From positions 1 to 23,678 of the forward strand of contig LSSK01000850.1 in assembly GCA_001969505.1 (NCBI GenBank): 23,678 nucleotides of DNA. The letters run 5' to 3'. The stretch comes from Zancudomyces culisetae. Taxonomy: Eukaryota; Kickxellomycota; Harpellomycetes; Harpellales; Legeriomycetaceae. This document shows, piece after piece, positions 1 through 11,196 of the stretch; within the stretch, counting starts at the first letter, position 1, and every line of letters begins with the position of its first letter. Below the pieces are notes generated by a model. The model did not search any database. It was not told the DNA's origin and was given only the letters and a program-made list of their open reading frames with translations. The position numbers were made by a program, and so were the translations under genes.

Positions 1-1010
1 ATCTTATCATATCTGATATAGCTAAAGTGGTTTTATAATGATTACCCACTTACAATGTAGGCCTTTCTTTTTTATTTATTTTTTACATCGCCTTTGAGTT
101 TCGCAGCTTTGGTATTTATAAATCACACAACATGCAAACATTAATAGCGTTTATGTAATCAAATCAAACAAAAAGATTATTCTATCAATGGTGTTGACTT
201 ATAACATGAAAAAGTCGAGCCGGCATATCATGAAAAGTAATTCTAAAAATGAAGTTATTGGCTTTAGAATACACAATAGAAATAGAAATAAATATGCATC
301 ACCGATCAGAGGTGCTTCTGGAAAAAATAAAATCTGATAAAAAGATCCGATACTGCGAGCTTTCAAAACGGCACTGTCATTTTATTCCCGTTATTCTTGA
401 ACAGATGTAGATGTTGATATTTTAAATTACCAAATAACCGCAACATTTGTTTTAAGCCTAAGATGGCTATGCCTAAACCCTCCTCTCTTCCAAAAAAAAG
501 TGTCTGAGATTTAAGAAAACTAGGGAACGCGGTAAAAAATTACTAGTAAACCCAAGCTGTGAATCCCCAGGAAAACAAGGTCTACGCTATTTGGATTGCA
601 CAAAAAAAGCTTATCCCACAAACAAACGATGGTAATAATAGACTTATGTCCTATTACAGAGAATTACGGTTAAAAGAGAGTAATATATAGTTTAATGCCC
701 ATGGTTTATTCGGATCACCTAATATAATACAGGCTTTTAATTCAATTTGTTGACAACGGTCATTTCTTGAACCTAAAAAAACGTGCTGAGCAACCGGCAA
801 AAGATGAAAAAAGAAATAGCAATCGAGTAATCGGTGATGTCTAAATGCTGACTTTAGAAAGCTCCAGGTACACCTTTTCCGCACCAGATGTAAGCATTGA
901 TTCATCTTAACAAATAGACAAACAACATGCAAGCATTCTAGTACACCTTTATACAGGCTCCTCTAGTGGTAGGCCAAGAAACTAAAAAAAACCGATTTGA
1001 CTTGCTGCAT
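1..1010. other. AT-rich stretch with no recognisable gene
   Basis: I see no coding region that I can support here. The longest open frames are under 100 codons and their translations resemble no family I recognise. The stretch has several A or T runs. It ends against an 8-base T run at 1010-1017, which on the minus strand is an A run that may be the poly-A tail of the LINE remnant next to it. Confidence 0.6.
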
Positions 1011-1545
1011 TTTTTTTGCTCAATGAGCTTGTTAAATAAATATCTACCTAACCAATTCCCCTCTGTCGCTCTAGGGACTCCATACCCACCGGGCGTTGGT
1101 TCAAGGAGGTTGTTTCTGACTTAAGTCGGTCTAAGATTTGCATCCTCGTTCAACATATTCCGTCCAAAAATTGTGCCGTCACCAGCTCAACCAAAGATGG
1201 TGCTTCGGTTTCTCTCTTCTTAACGGGGAGAGTAACCATTCTTTTTGACACCCCTCCAAGGAGTCGCCCTAAAAAAAAAATCTCGCCATCCTTCACTACT
1301 ACCTCTCTCCTCACTTCCTATAATTGACACATCTGTGATACGTTCCAGAGTTTTATACCTAACAACAGTCCAGTATCTACAGTCCAGTAACATGTGTTCA
1401 ATGGTTTCTGAGCTGTTTTTTTTACAAAATGGGCACCTGGTATTGAACTTTTCATCTATTGTTCCCAACTTTGCCAGCCTCTCTGCTGTTCAGAACCCAC
1501 CTGTTCTTATCCTCCCTATCGCCATAAATCAAATTCCAATCAGGA
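1011..1545 (-). pseudogene. Broken 3' end of a non-LTR retrotransposon (LINE) reverse transcriptase ORF
   Basis: On the minus strand one frame reads RTGGF-stop-TAERLAKLGTIDEKF and runs into a zinc knuckle: CPFCKKN, then ETIEHMLLDCRYW (C-x2-C-x10-H-x4-C). This is the C-terminal knuckle that follows the reverse transcriptase and thumb in many LINE pol proteins. An in-frame TGA at 1490-1492 interrupts the first part. The frame ends at 1220, but a second frame continues with VKKRETEAPSLVELVTAQFL and beyond to about 1055, so there is at least one frameshift near 1226-1240, and a further TGA lies in that frame. An 8-base A run (minus strand, 1010-1017) may be the original tail. The RT catalytic domain is missing, so this is a dead, 5'-truncated copy, about 280 bp downstream of the RasGEF stop on the same strand. 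The LINE clade cannot be told from this fragment. Confidence 0.72.
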
Positions 1546-1825
1546 CGTATAAGCTGTAAGTAAATCCAATTACTCACCCCTTCGAAGCTTTAGACTTTGT
1601 CGTTTAGAGTGTATAGTTATAGTAGTACACTTCTTGCTGCTTTACTCTCGTCGAATCCGAAAAATCTCATCATCCATTTTAGAGTTTAACGTATGTATTG
1701 CAACTTTCAAAAACGAAATACAAAACTGTAGTTTATTTAACAGCATTTCAGAATAGTACAAAAAGAAAAAATAATATAAATACAATATACTGAATCCTTT
1801 GAGGAAGGGGGGAAGAGGATAAAAA

Positions 1826-4800
1826 CTATTTATTGGATGATTTTGGTTCCAATAACAGGCTGCGCTGGTAATATTTTTCATCATCCCAATGAGACTCGGC
1901 AAGGTTCAAGGAGAATTGGAGGTATTCAACGATTTCTGTAATCATTGTCAAATTATAGGGCACCTGGAAAGTCTGAACCGATTGAATTATAGATACAGCG
2001 CGTGTATATTTGGAAAAGTTAATCATGGGAAGGTTGGAGGACGAGGTTAGAAGATCAGATAGGTCGGGCGTTTCAGGAGACTCAGGGTCAGGGTCAGGTG
2101 ATAGGATTGGGTCTGTCAGCATGAAATCGGTGTTTTCAGAAGAAATAAGATCAGTAAAGTCAGAGGAAATAAAGAAAGAGCCCAGGGCATTTTTGGATAG
2201 TTTAGGCAAATCTAATAAGTCGTTGTTTAAGTTGTCATTATTGTTTGGAGATAAAATAGGAAACGATGTTGAGGCAGAGATTGGAGTGGAAATGGGTGCG
2301 GAAATAGGGGTGAGGGTGCCAGAGTTTGTAGGCGAGATGGGGGAGGAAAGAGAAGGGAGAATGGCAAAGGAGGCCGTAGAGGTGGCAGACTGGAGTGGAG
2401 GAGGGTAGTTTTCGTGTCTAAAGTTACGATTTCCGTGATTTGCAAAGGTCAAATCGGTGAGAATAATTCCTAAAAATGGTAAAGCGTGGGAAGTCGATTG
2501 AAGATAGTTCCTGTAAACACAATAATTTCGTGAAGAGTCTGTGATTTTCTGCAACACAGAAAGCATAGAGTTATATTTTGATCCCAAAAACGACCACGTA
2601 AGCTTAAGCCTGGACAAAAAGCTTGAGTTGAAGGCACTAACAAAAGAAAATAGAGTATTGAAGTTGTTGAGTAGGAAACAATGGTAGGCAACATTTATCA
2701 TGTATTTCAAGACAACAGCACGCTGTTTTGCTGAGTTTTCGGAAAGAACGCACATTATAACCCAGTGTGTTATTTTATTTGAAATAGATGACATCAGCTT
2801 GACGCTGGGCGGGCACAGCGAGTCGGTGGATCTGGCGATTTTTCTATCAATCAGCTCATATGGTCTAATGGAACAAAACAGCATTGAATCACACACAGTC
2901 AGCTGCCGAGCAAGCTCCAACTGGTCGATTTCAAGAAGGTTTACAGGTTTGTTTTTGACAAGCAGAGAGGTAACACGTTTGGATAGACGGTGGCTGGGTG
3001 GAGGAGGGAGACTTGCCATATTTGCAAATTTTGAACGGAGCATCCGATCTATAGCCTTGGAACGGTTGGTAAATGATACGGTTCCAGATATGTTATATTC
3101 AGCATAAATCTCCTTAATTAGTTCCAACATCCGCACACCTGAAGATTTTTGACCGTTGGTTATAAGAAAGTTATTGATAAAGGCTTCAAACTCCTGGATA
3201 ATGTAGAAGTCTCTTGCAGGGTAGAAGTAGCTTTCTAGCCAGGATTTGAGTACGTTGCAAACTCTTAATCGTGCTGGAGTCTGCTTTTTGAGTCTCCATG
3301 TTTGGAGTTTATCGGCGTCTCCAGAAATTTCATTCGGTGGCTCCATATTAAATCTTCTGATTAGATGATTGAGCAATTCTAAAGGCGTACAGAAGCTACG
3401 GAATGTCAGCAAAAATGCATTTACAAAGTCTGAGTCGGCAGTGGTGTTATGTGGTGTTAGATGTTCAACCAGTGCCCTTATTGTCCCACCCATAAGCTTG
3501 CCATCAATTATATCCAGTTCTGTTTGCGTATATTCGGGTTCAAGGTACCAGTATTCATTGGAAACCTCAAAACTATCACCTCCTTTGTTGTTTGATATCT
3601 GGGCGCGGACTAGTTGATTTGAAATAGATCTGGTAATGGGATAAAGCCCTGCATTCATAGTTGTCTCCACTTTACATCTAGACTTGAGATCACACACAGA
3701 TTTTGAACCAAGCTTAGCTGGAATATCTTTCCCTCTGGGCGAGGTTCGCTGAGGACTATTCTGTGGTAGGTCAGCAAATGATGAATACATGTTTGGATTT
3801 TCTGCGCCACCCTCGCCTATCTTTACCTCTAAAGCAGGTTTGGATGACTGTTTTTGGGATTGTTGGTCATTGGATGCAGATCTTGTATGGAGGAGTTTAT
3901 GAGCTGATGGTCTGCGTTCGTGTACTATAGAGTGCATATTTTCAAAAGCAGGAAGATTGTTACTGTTGAGCTTAAAAGGCTGCTCGGCAATCATTCCAAA
4001 TCTGTTTTTGTTTACGTTGAAATTAATGCTATAGGACGAATTTTTTCGGTTTGAATTTTTGTTACCACCTAAAAATGAGTCCATTCCATGTCCAACGTAA
4101 TCACCATCCTTTAAAATAGTTCTTCGCATTTCATATGGATCAATCGAACCATTCAATCCTGTGGAAAATACCATCGATTCGTTGGAGATTGAGTCATGTT
4201 TCGCGTTCTTCTCTGTGGAAGCATAGTTAGAAGTAGGTTGACTCTGTGGAGACGGCAGGGAGTCGGTGATATCCATATCATCGAGTTTTGGAAATGCTTG
4301 CTTACCCTCGCCTGTAGACATTCTGCTTTTATAAAGTGGTGTTTTGGGAAGGAGATTCTCATAGCAATCCTGTGAAACCAAAGTAGTAAACATATCATAG
4401 TTATCCTTTTCTGGTCCAGCGCTTGTAGGTTTTTGTTTGACTGTGCCAGTAGCTGAAGAAAACCAGGTTTTAACTTTGCTATCTAATTCGTTTATCAATG
4501 TATTAAAATTGCTGCTTCCAAGCCCGCTGCTATTAGAATTGCTTCTACTAACAAGCTCGCCCAGTCCTGCACTACCATAATGTGATTTACCAAACTCGGA
4601 AAAGTATGAATGCACACTGGCATCCATGTTTGTGTTAGATTTTTTCCTTTGCGCTCTGCTCCTCACCAAAACCTTTTGGGATCTTTCCTCTTTTCTGGTG
4701 GTAGGTGGCTCAGTTCTACTTTTGATTAATCTACCCAACAGGCTTTGCTGTTTTGGGGGCTTTTCAAGATCTTCAGAAAGGTATTTCGTCTCACAAACCA

Positions 4801-6916
4801 GCTCAAAGTCAGACGAAAGCCTGTCAATTTGGATACATCTCTCATCCCGTTGCATCTGATGGTAATTGTTAGGGTTACTTTTTTGTTGAAAGGAGTCATG
4901 GTTTTCGATGTGGATCCCGACACTGTTGTTACTTATGCTGCTTCTATTGCTACTCCCGCAACTGTTGCTGCTTGTAGCACTAGTGGTACTAACATCACTT
5001 ACATTGCTGCTACTACTCTCGTGTCGTTTTCTATTTTTCATGCTGACCAAACTATCAAATAATATCCCTTTGGATTCATGCGATCTCGCATCATTCTTAT
5101 TGTTATGCGAGTCCAATGCTTCAGTGAGCTTATCAAAAAGCATACTACTTCCTCCCATCTTTTTGCTGCCTGATGACAACTTTTTACCGCCTTTATTTTG
5201 CAAAAAGCTTCCAAAACTAGATGTGTACCCGTTTTTACCAACCTCGAGATTGCCATGTATTGAATCTGATATCATCTCCCACGAATCATTCCCGAACGTC
5301 AACACTTTAATTGTTTTTTCTCTATCTAGCTGTTGTTCGCTCTCACCAGAAACGATGTGTGGTTGCGACATGGAAAACTGCACATGATCATGACTCTTAA
5401 AATCATGTACTTGGTCGTGTGTACAATTATCAAACTGTTTTATGCCAGAGTTTTGCGTGTTAGTACTTGCTTCAGAAATGCTTTTTACATGGCTTATATC
5501 ACCCTTTTTGCCACCAATAGATTGTTTTCTAGTTTTACTATTGCTAAAAAAATCGACAATACTTTTCTTCAGCTTCAGCTTTGGGCGGGATGTGCTAGTG
5601 TCGGCAGAGACAAATAAATCCTGGTTTTCTATAAAGACTTCTTGCATATCTAGATTTTCCGCCTTTTCGCTTAATGTGTCATCCGATTTTGTCCTTTTGC
5701 TTATTTCATTTTCCTTGACCAACTTGATCTTGGTTCTCAACACATCATAAGCCCACTTCAATTTTTTCAGTTCTATTATCACAGGGTGTTCGTTATTAAA
5801 TGCATTTTCACTATGCTTTATTAGATCATCAAAATCCCGGTGAAGAAAATCCCTGCAAACATCATGTTTAAGGTCTTTTGTTTTTTTTACAATTTCATAC
5901 AGAGAGCTTTCGCCTGCAACTCTTTCAACATCTTTAAGCTTAATAAGGCTATAAGATAGTACCCGTTCGTCCATATTTTTGGTTTCAATATTAAGGTTGT
6001 TGTTTTCGTGATAAAATTTCGACACATGATTTAAATAAACGCCAACGCTGCCTAACAACAAGTTATATCGCTGTGTATAGCTTTGAGTTATATTATCACT
6101 GTGTGTCTCCATTTGAATTTTCGTATATTCATTCATAAATACCAACTTTGATAGCAACTCAAGGGTTTTCATAATGGCTTCGACTACATCTAATCCCTTT
6201 GCCACACATCGATGACATAGTAGTAGGTAGTGTTTGGGTTCTGAACCCGGAATGCCCAACTTTATCTGCAGGTCTTCAATGCTACCTTTAAACACTTTTA
6301 CGTGCTTACCAATGTACCAAGACTCAGCCTCCAAAATGTTATAGTAAAGTTCCGTAACATAACCCTCTCCACCCAACATATACATGTTTGATAAACTTAC
6401 AGGGCTTACGACTTCCAGGAATGTCTTTTTGACCTCATACCTCCCATTGTTATTTATACGCTTCTTCACATTCAGGTAATCATTATATTCGCTAAATTCT
6501 ACTCCTAGACTTTTAACATAGTACTGGATCTCTTGAGCTACCTCAATAATGGTCTTTCTGATATTAAATGACTTCCACACAAAATCTAAAAATTCCCCCA
6601 GGAATTTAAATTTTGAAATACCCAGGATCAGTCCTTTGATAATAAGCTCCATTCTACTGTTATTTTCTGATAATATTTCCAGAAATCCATTCTCGTTCCT
6701 AAACCCAGTCACACATGCATGAATCTGACTTTCTAGTGCTTCCATCCATTTTTTCAGCTCAGTGCCTTCCTGGGGCACGCTTTCAATCAGAGAATATATT
6801 GACTTTGATTCAAGTCTTATCGACGTGGTTATATTCAAAACATTAATGTTATGTTTGGTGTGCATGTTTAGATCATGTATGCCACTATTCGGCTTATCAA
6901 ATGAATCCAACGTCAT
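1826..6916 (-). CDS. Ras guanine-nucleotide exchange factor with REM and Cdc25 domains (1,696 aa)
   Basis: Predicted activator of a Ras-family GTPase, acting at the cytoplasmic face of membranes by exchanging GDP for GTP. The REM (RasGEF_N) domain spans about residues 1120-1275, with GGTIRALVEHLTPH, FLLTFRSFCTP and LRVCNVLKSWLESYF. The catalytic Cdc25 domain follows at about 1320-1685: NLLEIDQLELARQLT, NKITHWVIMCVL, NSSFLSRLKLTW, LPFLGIILTDLTF and finally MINFSKYTRAVSIIQSVQ. It is split by about 126 Ser/Pro/Thr/Asp-rich residues (1505-1630) between the DLTF and INFSK motifs. Residues 1-410 look helical and I do not recognise them; I see no SH3 domain. Residues 410-1110 are low complexity, with a Ser/Asn run near 630-670. 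The gene is one uninterrupted frame from ATG 6916 to TAG at 1826-1828. Family membership is firm. Which fungal RasGEF subfamily (Cdc25-, Bud5- or Rap-type) it belongs to is not clear, so no symbol is given. Confidence 0.92.
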   Translation of the reverse strand: MTLDSFDKPNSGIHDLNMHTKHNINVLNITTSIRLESKSIYSLIESVPQEGTELKKWMEALESQIHACVTGFRNENGFLEILSENNSRMELIIKGLILGISKFKFLGEFLDFVWKSFNIRKTIIEVAQEIQYYVKSLGVEFSEYNDYLNVKKRINNNGRYEVKKTFLEVVSPVSLSNMYMLGGEGYVTELYYNILEAESWYIGKHVKVFKGSIEDLQIKLGIPGSEPKHYLLLCHRCVAKGLDVVEAIMKTLELLSKLVFMNEYTKIQMETHSDNITQSYTQRYNLLLGSVGVYLNHVSKFYHENNNLNIETKNMDERVLSYSLIKLKDVERVAGESSLYEIVKKTKDLKHDVCRDFLHRDFDDLIKHSENAFNNEHPVIIELKKLKWAYDVLRTKIKLVKENEISKRTKSDDTLSEKAENLDMQEVFIENQDLFVSADTSTSRPKLKLKKSIVDFFSNSKTRKQSIGGKKGDISHVKSISEASTNTQNSGIKQFDNCTHDQVHDFKSHDHVQFSMSQPHIVSGESEQQLDREKTIKVLTFGNDSWEMISDSIHGNLEVGKNGYTSSFGSFLQNKGGKKLSSGSKKMGGSSMLFDKLTEALDSHNNKNDARSHESKGILFDSLVSMKNRKRHESSSSNVSDVSTTSATSSNSCGSSNRSSISNNSVGIHIENHDSFQQKSNPNNYHQMQRDERCIQIDRLSSDFELVCETKYLSEDLEKPPKQQSLLGRLIKSRTEPPTTRKEERSQKVLVRSRAQRKKSNTNMDASVHSYFSEFGKSHYGSAGLGELVSRSNSNSSGLGSSNFNTLINELDSKVKTWFSSATGTVKQKPTSAGPEKDNYDMFTTLVSQDCYENLLPKTPLYKSRMSTGEGKQAFPKLDDMDITDSLPSPQSQPTSNYASTEKNAKHDSISNESMVFSTGLNGSIDPYEMRRTILKDGDYVGHGMDSFLGGNKNSNRKNSSYSINFNVNKNRFGMIAEQPFKLNSNNLPAFENMHSIVHERRPSAHKLLHTRSASNDQQSQKQSSKPALEVKIGEGGAENPNMYSSFADLPQNSPQRTSPRGKDIPAKLGSKSVCDLKSRCKVETTMNAGLYPITRSISNQLVRAQISNNKGGDSFEVSNEYWYLEPEYTQTELDIIDGKLMGGTIRALVEHLTPHNTTADSDFVNAFLLTFRSFCTPLELLNHLIRRFNMEPPNEISGDADKLQTWRLKKQTPARLRVCNVLKSWLESYFYPARDFYIIQEFEAFINNFLITNGQKSSGVRMLELIKEIYAEYNISGTVSFTNRSKAIDRMLRSKFANMASLPPPPSHRLSKRVTSLLVKNKPVNLLEIDQLELARQLTVCDSMLFCSIRPYELIDRKIARSTDSLCPPSVKLMSSISNKITHWVIMCVLSENSAKQRAVVLKYMINVAYHCFLLNNFNTLFSFVSAFNSSFLSRLKLTWSFLGSKYNSMLSVLQKITDSSRNYCVYRNYLQSTSHALPFLGIILTDLTFANHGNRNFRHENYPPPLQSATSTASFAILPSLSSPISPTNSGTLTPISAPISTPISASTSFPILSPNNNDNLNNDLLDLPKLSKNALGSFFISSDFTDLISSENTDFMLTDPILSPDPDPESPETPDLSDLLTSSSNLPMINFSKYTRAVSIIQSVQTFQVPYNLTMITEIVEYLQFSLNLAESHWDDEKYYQRSLLLEPKSSNK

Positions 6917-7121
6917 TTATCTATACCACCGAAAGGTTTAATGTAATGCCGTTATTGTTCTGGTTCTAGTCTTTGGTTTTTTATTCTTGGAAAGGAAAAA
7001 ATGTAACTTCATTCACACTGTATGGTTCCCATAAAAGTTGTAAGGTTAGTTGTTTATTATACAAAAACTGATTGCGTACGAAATAAAGCTGAAGTTATTC
7101 AACCAGTACGATACGCCGTGT

Positions 7122-7140
7122 AGTTTTCTTGAAGAAAACT
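7122..7140. repeat. 19-bp palindrome upstream of RasGEF, heat-shock-element-like
   Basis: AGTTTTCTT, one G, then AAGAAAACT: a perfect 9-bp inverted repeat about 206 bp upstream of the RasGEF start codon. Its centre contains TTC-nn-GAA, the dimer unit of a heat-shock element, but a third unit is absent. It may be a protein-binding site or chance in AT-rich DNA. Confidence 0.5.
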
Positions 7141-7630
7141 GTAGTCATACACACCAAGTGGTATTCGTTAGTATCTAATTAATTGTCGAGTAGTATACCT
7201 TTTTCTCCTCTTTAAAATACCAGAGAATAGTTTGTATACTTGTTGAGCTCTAATACACCTCTAATATTTCTTATTATTCGTTTATTAGTATTTCGTATTG
7301 ATTTTTTTTATGCTTGATTCAATGTATCCCACCAAAAAGTTAAGCTGCTATGATGTTCTATAACCTTCAAATCAATGCTGTTCGTTAAAGCCTGGGAGGT
7401 TCATGCGATCTCGAGATTACTAGCTAGTGGTCTCTTCTATACCACTTTATATGTTACACAAATAAAGAGCTAAAGATCCTCTGTAAGGCTAATACTATAA
7501 TAATTGAATACAAAATAATTGGCACTAGTTTTCCTAAGTATTGGTATACTGAATGTTTATTTTGGCTAGAATGGTGTATTTATACCAAGAGCTGTTAATT
7601 AAGCCATATTATTGTCTATACATACAATTT

Positions 7631-7658
7631 CTGTTTTCTGTTTTCTGATTTCTGTTTT
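7631..7658 (+). repeat. Heptamer tandem repeat, CTGTTTT x4
   Basis: Four consecutive 7-bp units, the third being CTGATTT. Another TTCTGTTTTC lies just downstream at 7671-7680. This is a simple-sequence repeat of no known function. Confidence 0.85.
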
Positions 7659-10247
7659 ATATTTAATATTTTCTGTTTTCCGCTTGTTTTTTTTTGCTTT
7701 GTTTACATTCGTACTCCTTATTTTGTGCAAATATTTGCGCTAGTACTGCTGATTAGTGTATAGCGTAGTATCCATCTTTTTTATTAGCACACTGCACCAT
7801 TAGCAACTATGAAGATTTTGATTCCTGATTACCATAATTCTAGTGGTTTTTTTCCTTTTTGCGTAACTTCCATTACAGTAATGTTAATACGAGATTTATA
7901 GGTGGTATTAAAAATTGCAATAATCCTTCTTTACATAATATTTGAAACAACATATTTTTCACTTTCCTTTATTTTATGGAGATTTTGCTCCGAAACAATT
8001 TGGTTTATGACCACTAATTAGCATAATATCACAGCACACCAAATCAAATTAGTATAACATCATTAATGTGTTGCCATATTTACATATTTCCTGTCTATTA
8101 GGTTTTGGTAAATTTCCGTATTGATAAACCTGGTATTGGTTAATTGATTGCTTTTTTTTTGTTTACAAATCGATGTAGTAAAATGTAGATATTTTCTCAG
8201 TTTTTGAGCCTTTAAATTAAATTGCAATTTTGCATTATTCAGTTTTTTTGTGGATACAAAATTTCAGAATCCCTTTACAATTCCATACTGAGTTTAGATA
8301 TTTTACCTAATAAATCAGTCATATATTCACTTCAATTAAATGCACTTATACTGGTCTCAGTCTGCTTCTTTATTCAGCTTCTTTATATTAAAACACACTC
8401 TTTTTACAAGACTCGAATGTCGTCTCATTTCCAATGTGCTCAGGCATTCGCAATATCACACGTTACATTTTATCATCCTCTACTCGTGATTTGTTTGAAT
8501 ATTTTCATTAACGGGAAATATTGTAAACCTATTGAGTTTACAAACCTAAAGCAAGCAAAGACTATGCACTTTTAAAATGAGGCTCTATAACATATGATAT
8601 ACAAGCAAGCAAAAAAAAATTCTAGCTAAACAATCCCCCAAGTGCTGAGGCATTCAGTATATTCCATTGCTTGCACTTTTCTTGGTAAACACGCAGTCTT
8701 TTGGGGTTAAGCGTAAACTAAAGTATTTTTTATTCGAAGACTATTGGTGAATCTGAGAATGAACCTGACAGAAGCACTACATCACCGGAAAAAAAAAAAT
8801 AATGGTTTTCTTGGGCATAATTACACCTCCGCGATTTTTTGGTGTTACCTCATTTGCAATATTACATCCTTTTAAGGGAAATGGGAAAGGGACTTATCAA
8901 CATGTATACCTTTGGACTAGCTCAGCAAGCGTATCCTTTATCAACTCTTCTTAAACCTAGAAAGACATATCCTATAACATTTTTCCTTCTTTCTTCCTCC
9001 TTTTCTTTGTTCTCATAATGCTGTAATCGTTCAACAATAATAAGAACATTTTTTTAGTTATATTAACATTATGTGTAACGGATTTTTTTTTATGTGAATA
9101 AAGCATGGAAATCTCAATAATTCTCAGGTTTATCTAGAAGTTTCTTGTAGCTAGTACACTGCGTTTTCATTTGTTTGCTCAATTAATTTGCTAGCGATAA
9201 AAACCGCTACAAATCACAAAGAAAGACGGCCAAATATATGCGGTTTTTAACTTGCTACTCAACTCTTTATTGCAGCTAAATTCGTAAACCTTTTACAGGT
9301 TCATTTCAGGTTTTTAATTTTACCCCTTTTGGATAAATTATTAAGGTAAATTTTTTTTCCACATTGCCGAACCATTTGCCCATAAAGATACCGTCGATTT
9401 AGATTTAGCTCTGTGGTTTCTGCGTTAAAAACGCATTTCTGATTCGTTAGTATTAGATATCGCTTACTTTGTACCCTTTTCAGCCTATCTGAAGCCAAGT
9501 AGCATCATTAAAACCGCTACTACACACCTTCAACTCATCTACATTATCTATTCCTCTACTATCTGATCTATCCTAAACTACAGTTGTAGTGACTCTTACA
9601 CGGATTTATTAACATCATTACAAACCATTAGCAAAATGTGCCCAACATTTTCAGTAATGTAATAGGTTTTTTCTAGTATTTGAATCGTATATACTACGCC
9701 TCATTTGTCATTTTTCTAAAGCTAAAAATAATAGCAGTAGGACATACAATCTTTTAAAGGCACACACATCATCACCTTTGAATTATGCAAGTAATAACAT
9801 GCAGAATCAATAATATGGTTTATTCCAACACAGTCAAATTCCCATACCAGCACAATTACAAACTTTGTCAGCCTTTTTTATTCTTTGCGAGAAAACCACA
9901 TCACTATTCTAATTTAAAACCTCTAATTTTTTTCACTTTCCGTAAGACTAGAAGTTAGGTTTATTTTTAGGTCTTGATAAAAAACACATGTATAATTATT
10001 AATGACAAAGTATTATTCAAATGTGCTATTATCATTATTTTATCTCAACAATTTTACTAAGCAATCTATCCCAAAGGATATTCCTCCCCCATCTTTCCCA
10101 AGATAATTCAATACTAAATTAAAAGAACTTTATTTTTCTCCTTGTCAAAGTGGTCCGACTTTTATTCTGTATATTTAGCTTTGAAAGATATCTATCCATT
10201 TGTATTTTAATATAGAACTAACACTAGTAAACCCAAAGAAAACTAGC

Positions 10248-10281
10248 GTTCTTTTTATCTTTATTTTTTAATAAAAAGAAC
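10248..10281. repeat. Perfect 11-bp inverted repeat with 12-nt spacer
   Basis: GTTCTTTTTAT (10248-10258) and its exact reverse complement ATAAAAAGAAC (10271-10281) flank a 12-base AT-rich loop. It could form a hairpin or cruciform. No adjacent gene gives it a clear role. Confidence 0.75.
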
Positions 10282-10338
10282 ACCCAACTTTGGATTTGTT
10301 TTTACCTGCCAAGTTACTACATTGTTTTAACGCTACTT

Positions 10339-10349
10339 CCCCCCCCCCC
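10339..10349. repeat. Poly-C run of 11
   Basis: Eleven consecutive C followed by a T run. It is one of three C/G runs of exactly 11 bases in this AT-rich region (also 11186-11196 and 16786-16796). Confidence 0.95.
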
Positions 10350-11185
10350 TTTTTCTCGCTTCTGATGAACTTTTTCGTTTTAAATCACATTAACAATCCT
10401 CGCACCTCTTTCCTCAAAGCAAAATAAAAACATGTTGTCATTCACATGTCAGATCAATGTAATTAAGAAAAAACGGGGGGAGATGGTGCTTACTTTTAAA
10501 CGTCAATAGAGCGGGCTTAAACTCAATCTTCTCCAATGAAAGCACACTTTAACCCAACTTTCTAGCAGGTTTGCGGCTCTTTTTTCAACCACAAAAATCG
10601 GAAATTCAAACAGCGAATGTCGCACAGCTTTCGCAGATCTGCATAAAATATTATACTTAAAGGGAAATGCGTATATTTTTCTTTTTACGGATATGCAGCA
10701 AATTATAAATGCTTCTAGATCAGTTGTGCGACTCTTATTAGTTGGTAGTAAGATTTGTACCACCTAGTTTATAATTGTCAATCGATTTGATTCAGAAAAT
10801 GCTTACTCGATGGTTTTGTTTATTGGTTCCATTTTCCGCTTTCTATCCGATTGAAAAAAGATATAGCAAGTGCCATTCATTAGTGCTTTTCACGGGCTAT
10901 GAAGCAAAGCTGCTAAACGCTGGTTTTCACAAGTACCTGAATTTGAGCATTTTTGAGGGTTGCAAAAGAAATACCTACCCTTTTCTGTGCACATTGAAAT
11001 ACCAACCTCGGACTGGTTGCATTTTTTTTCATTTTTATACATCATGAAACAGTTTGCTCATTTTTTTAAGGAATCTATCCCTGTATATACTGAAACAATT
11101 TATAACAGCAAAAAGGAAGAGTGTGAGCCGCACAGAACGAGTATTTTTTTTCTCCTAACACAAACAATTTTTCGAGAGCATTTAG

Positions 11186-11196
11186 CCCCCCCCCCC
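11186..11196. repeat. Poly-C run of 11
   Basis: Eleven consecutive C, about 840 bp from the similar run at 10339. It stands out strongly against the AT-rich background. Confidence 0.95.

Noticed and set aside
654-932. Minus-strand 92-residue frame as an upstream part of the LINE
   Set aside because: It lies on the 3' side of the LINE end and shows no RT or endonuclease motif.
2010-2408. Plus-strand 132-residue Glu/Gly-rich frame
   Set aside because: It is antisense to the low-complexity RasGEF insertion; its composition is explained by the codons on the other strand.
8222-8575. Plus-strand 117-residue frame
   Set aside because: It is a hydrophobic, AT-driven composition with no motif and a length expected by chance in this region.
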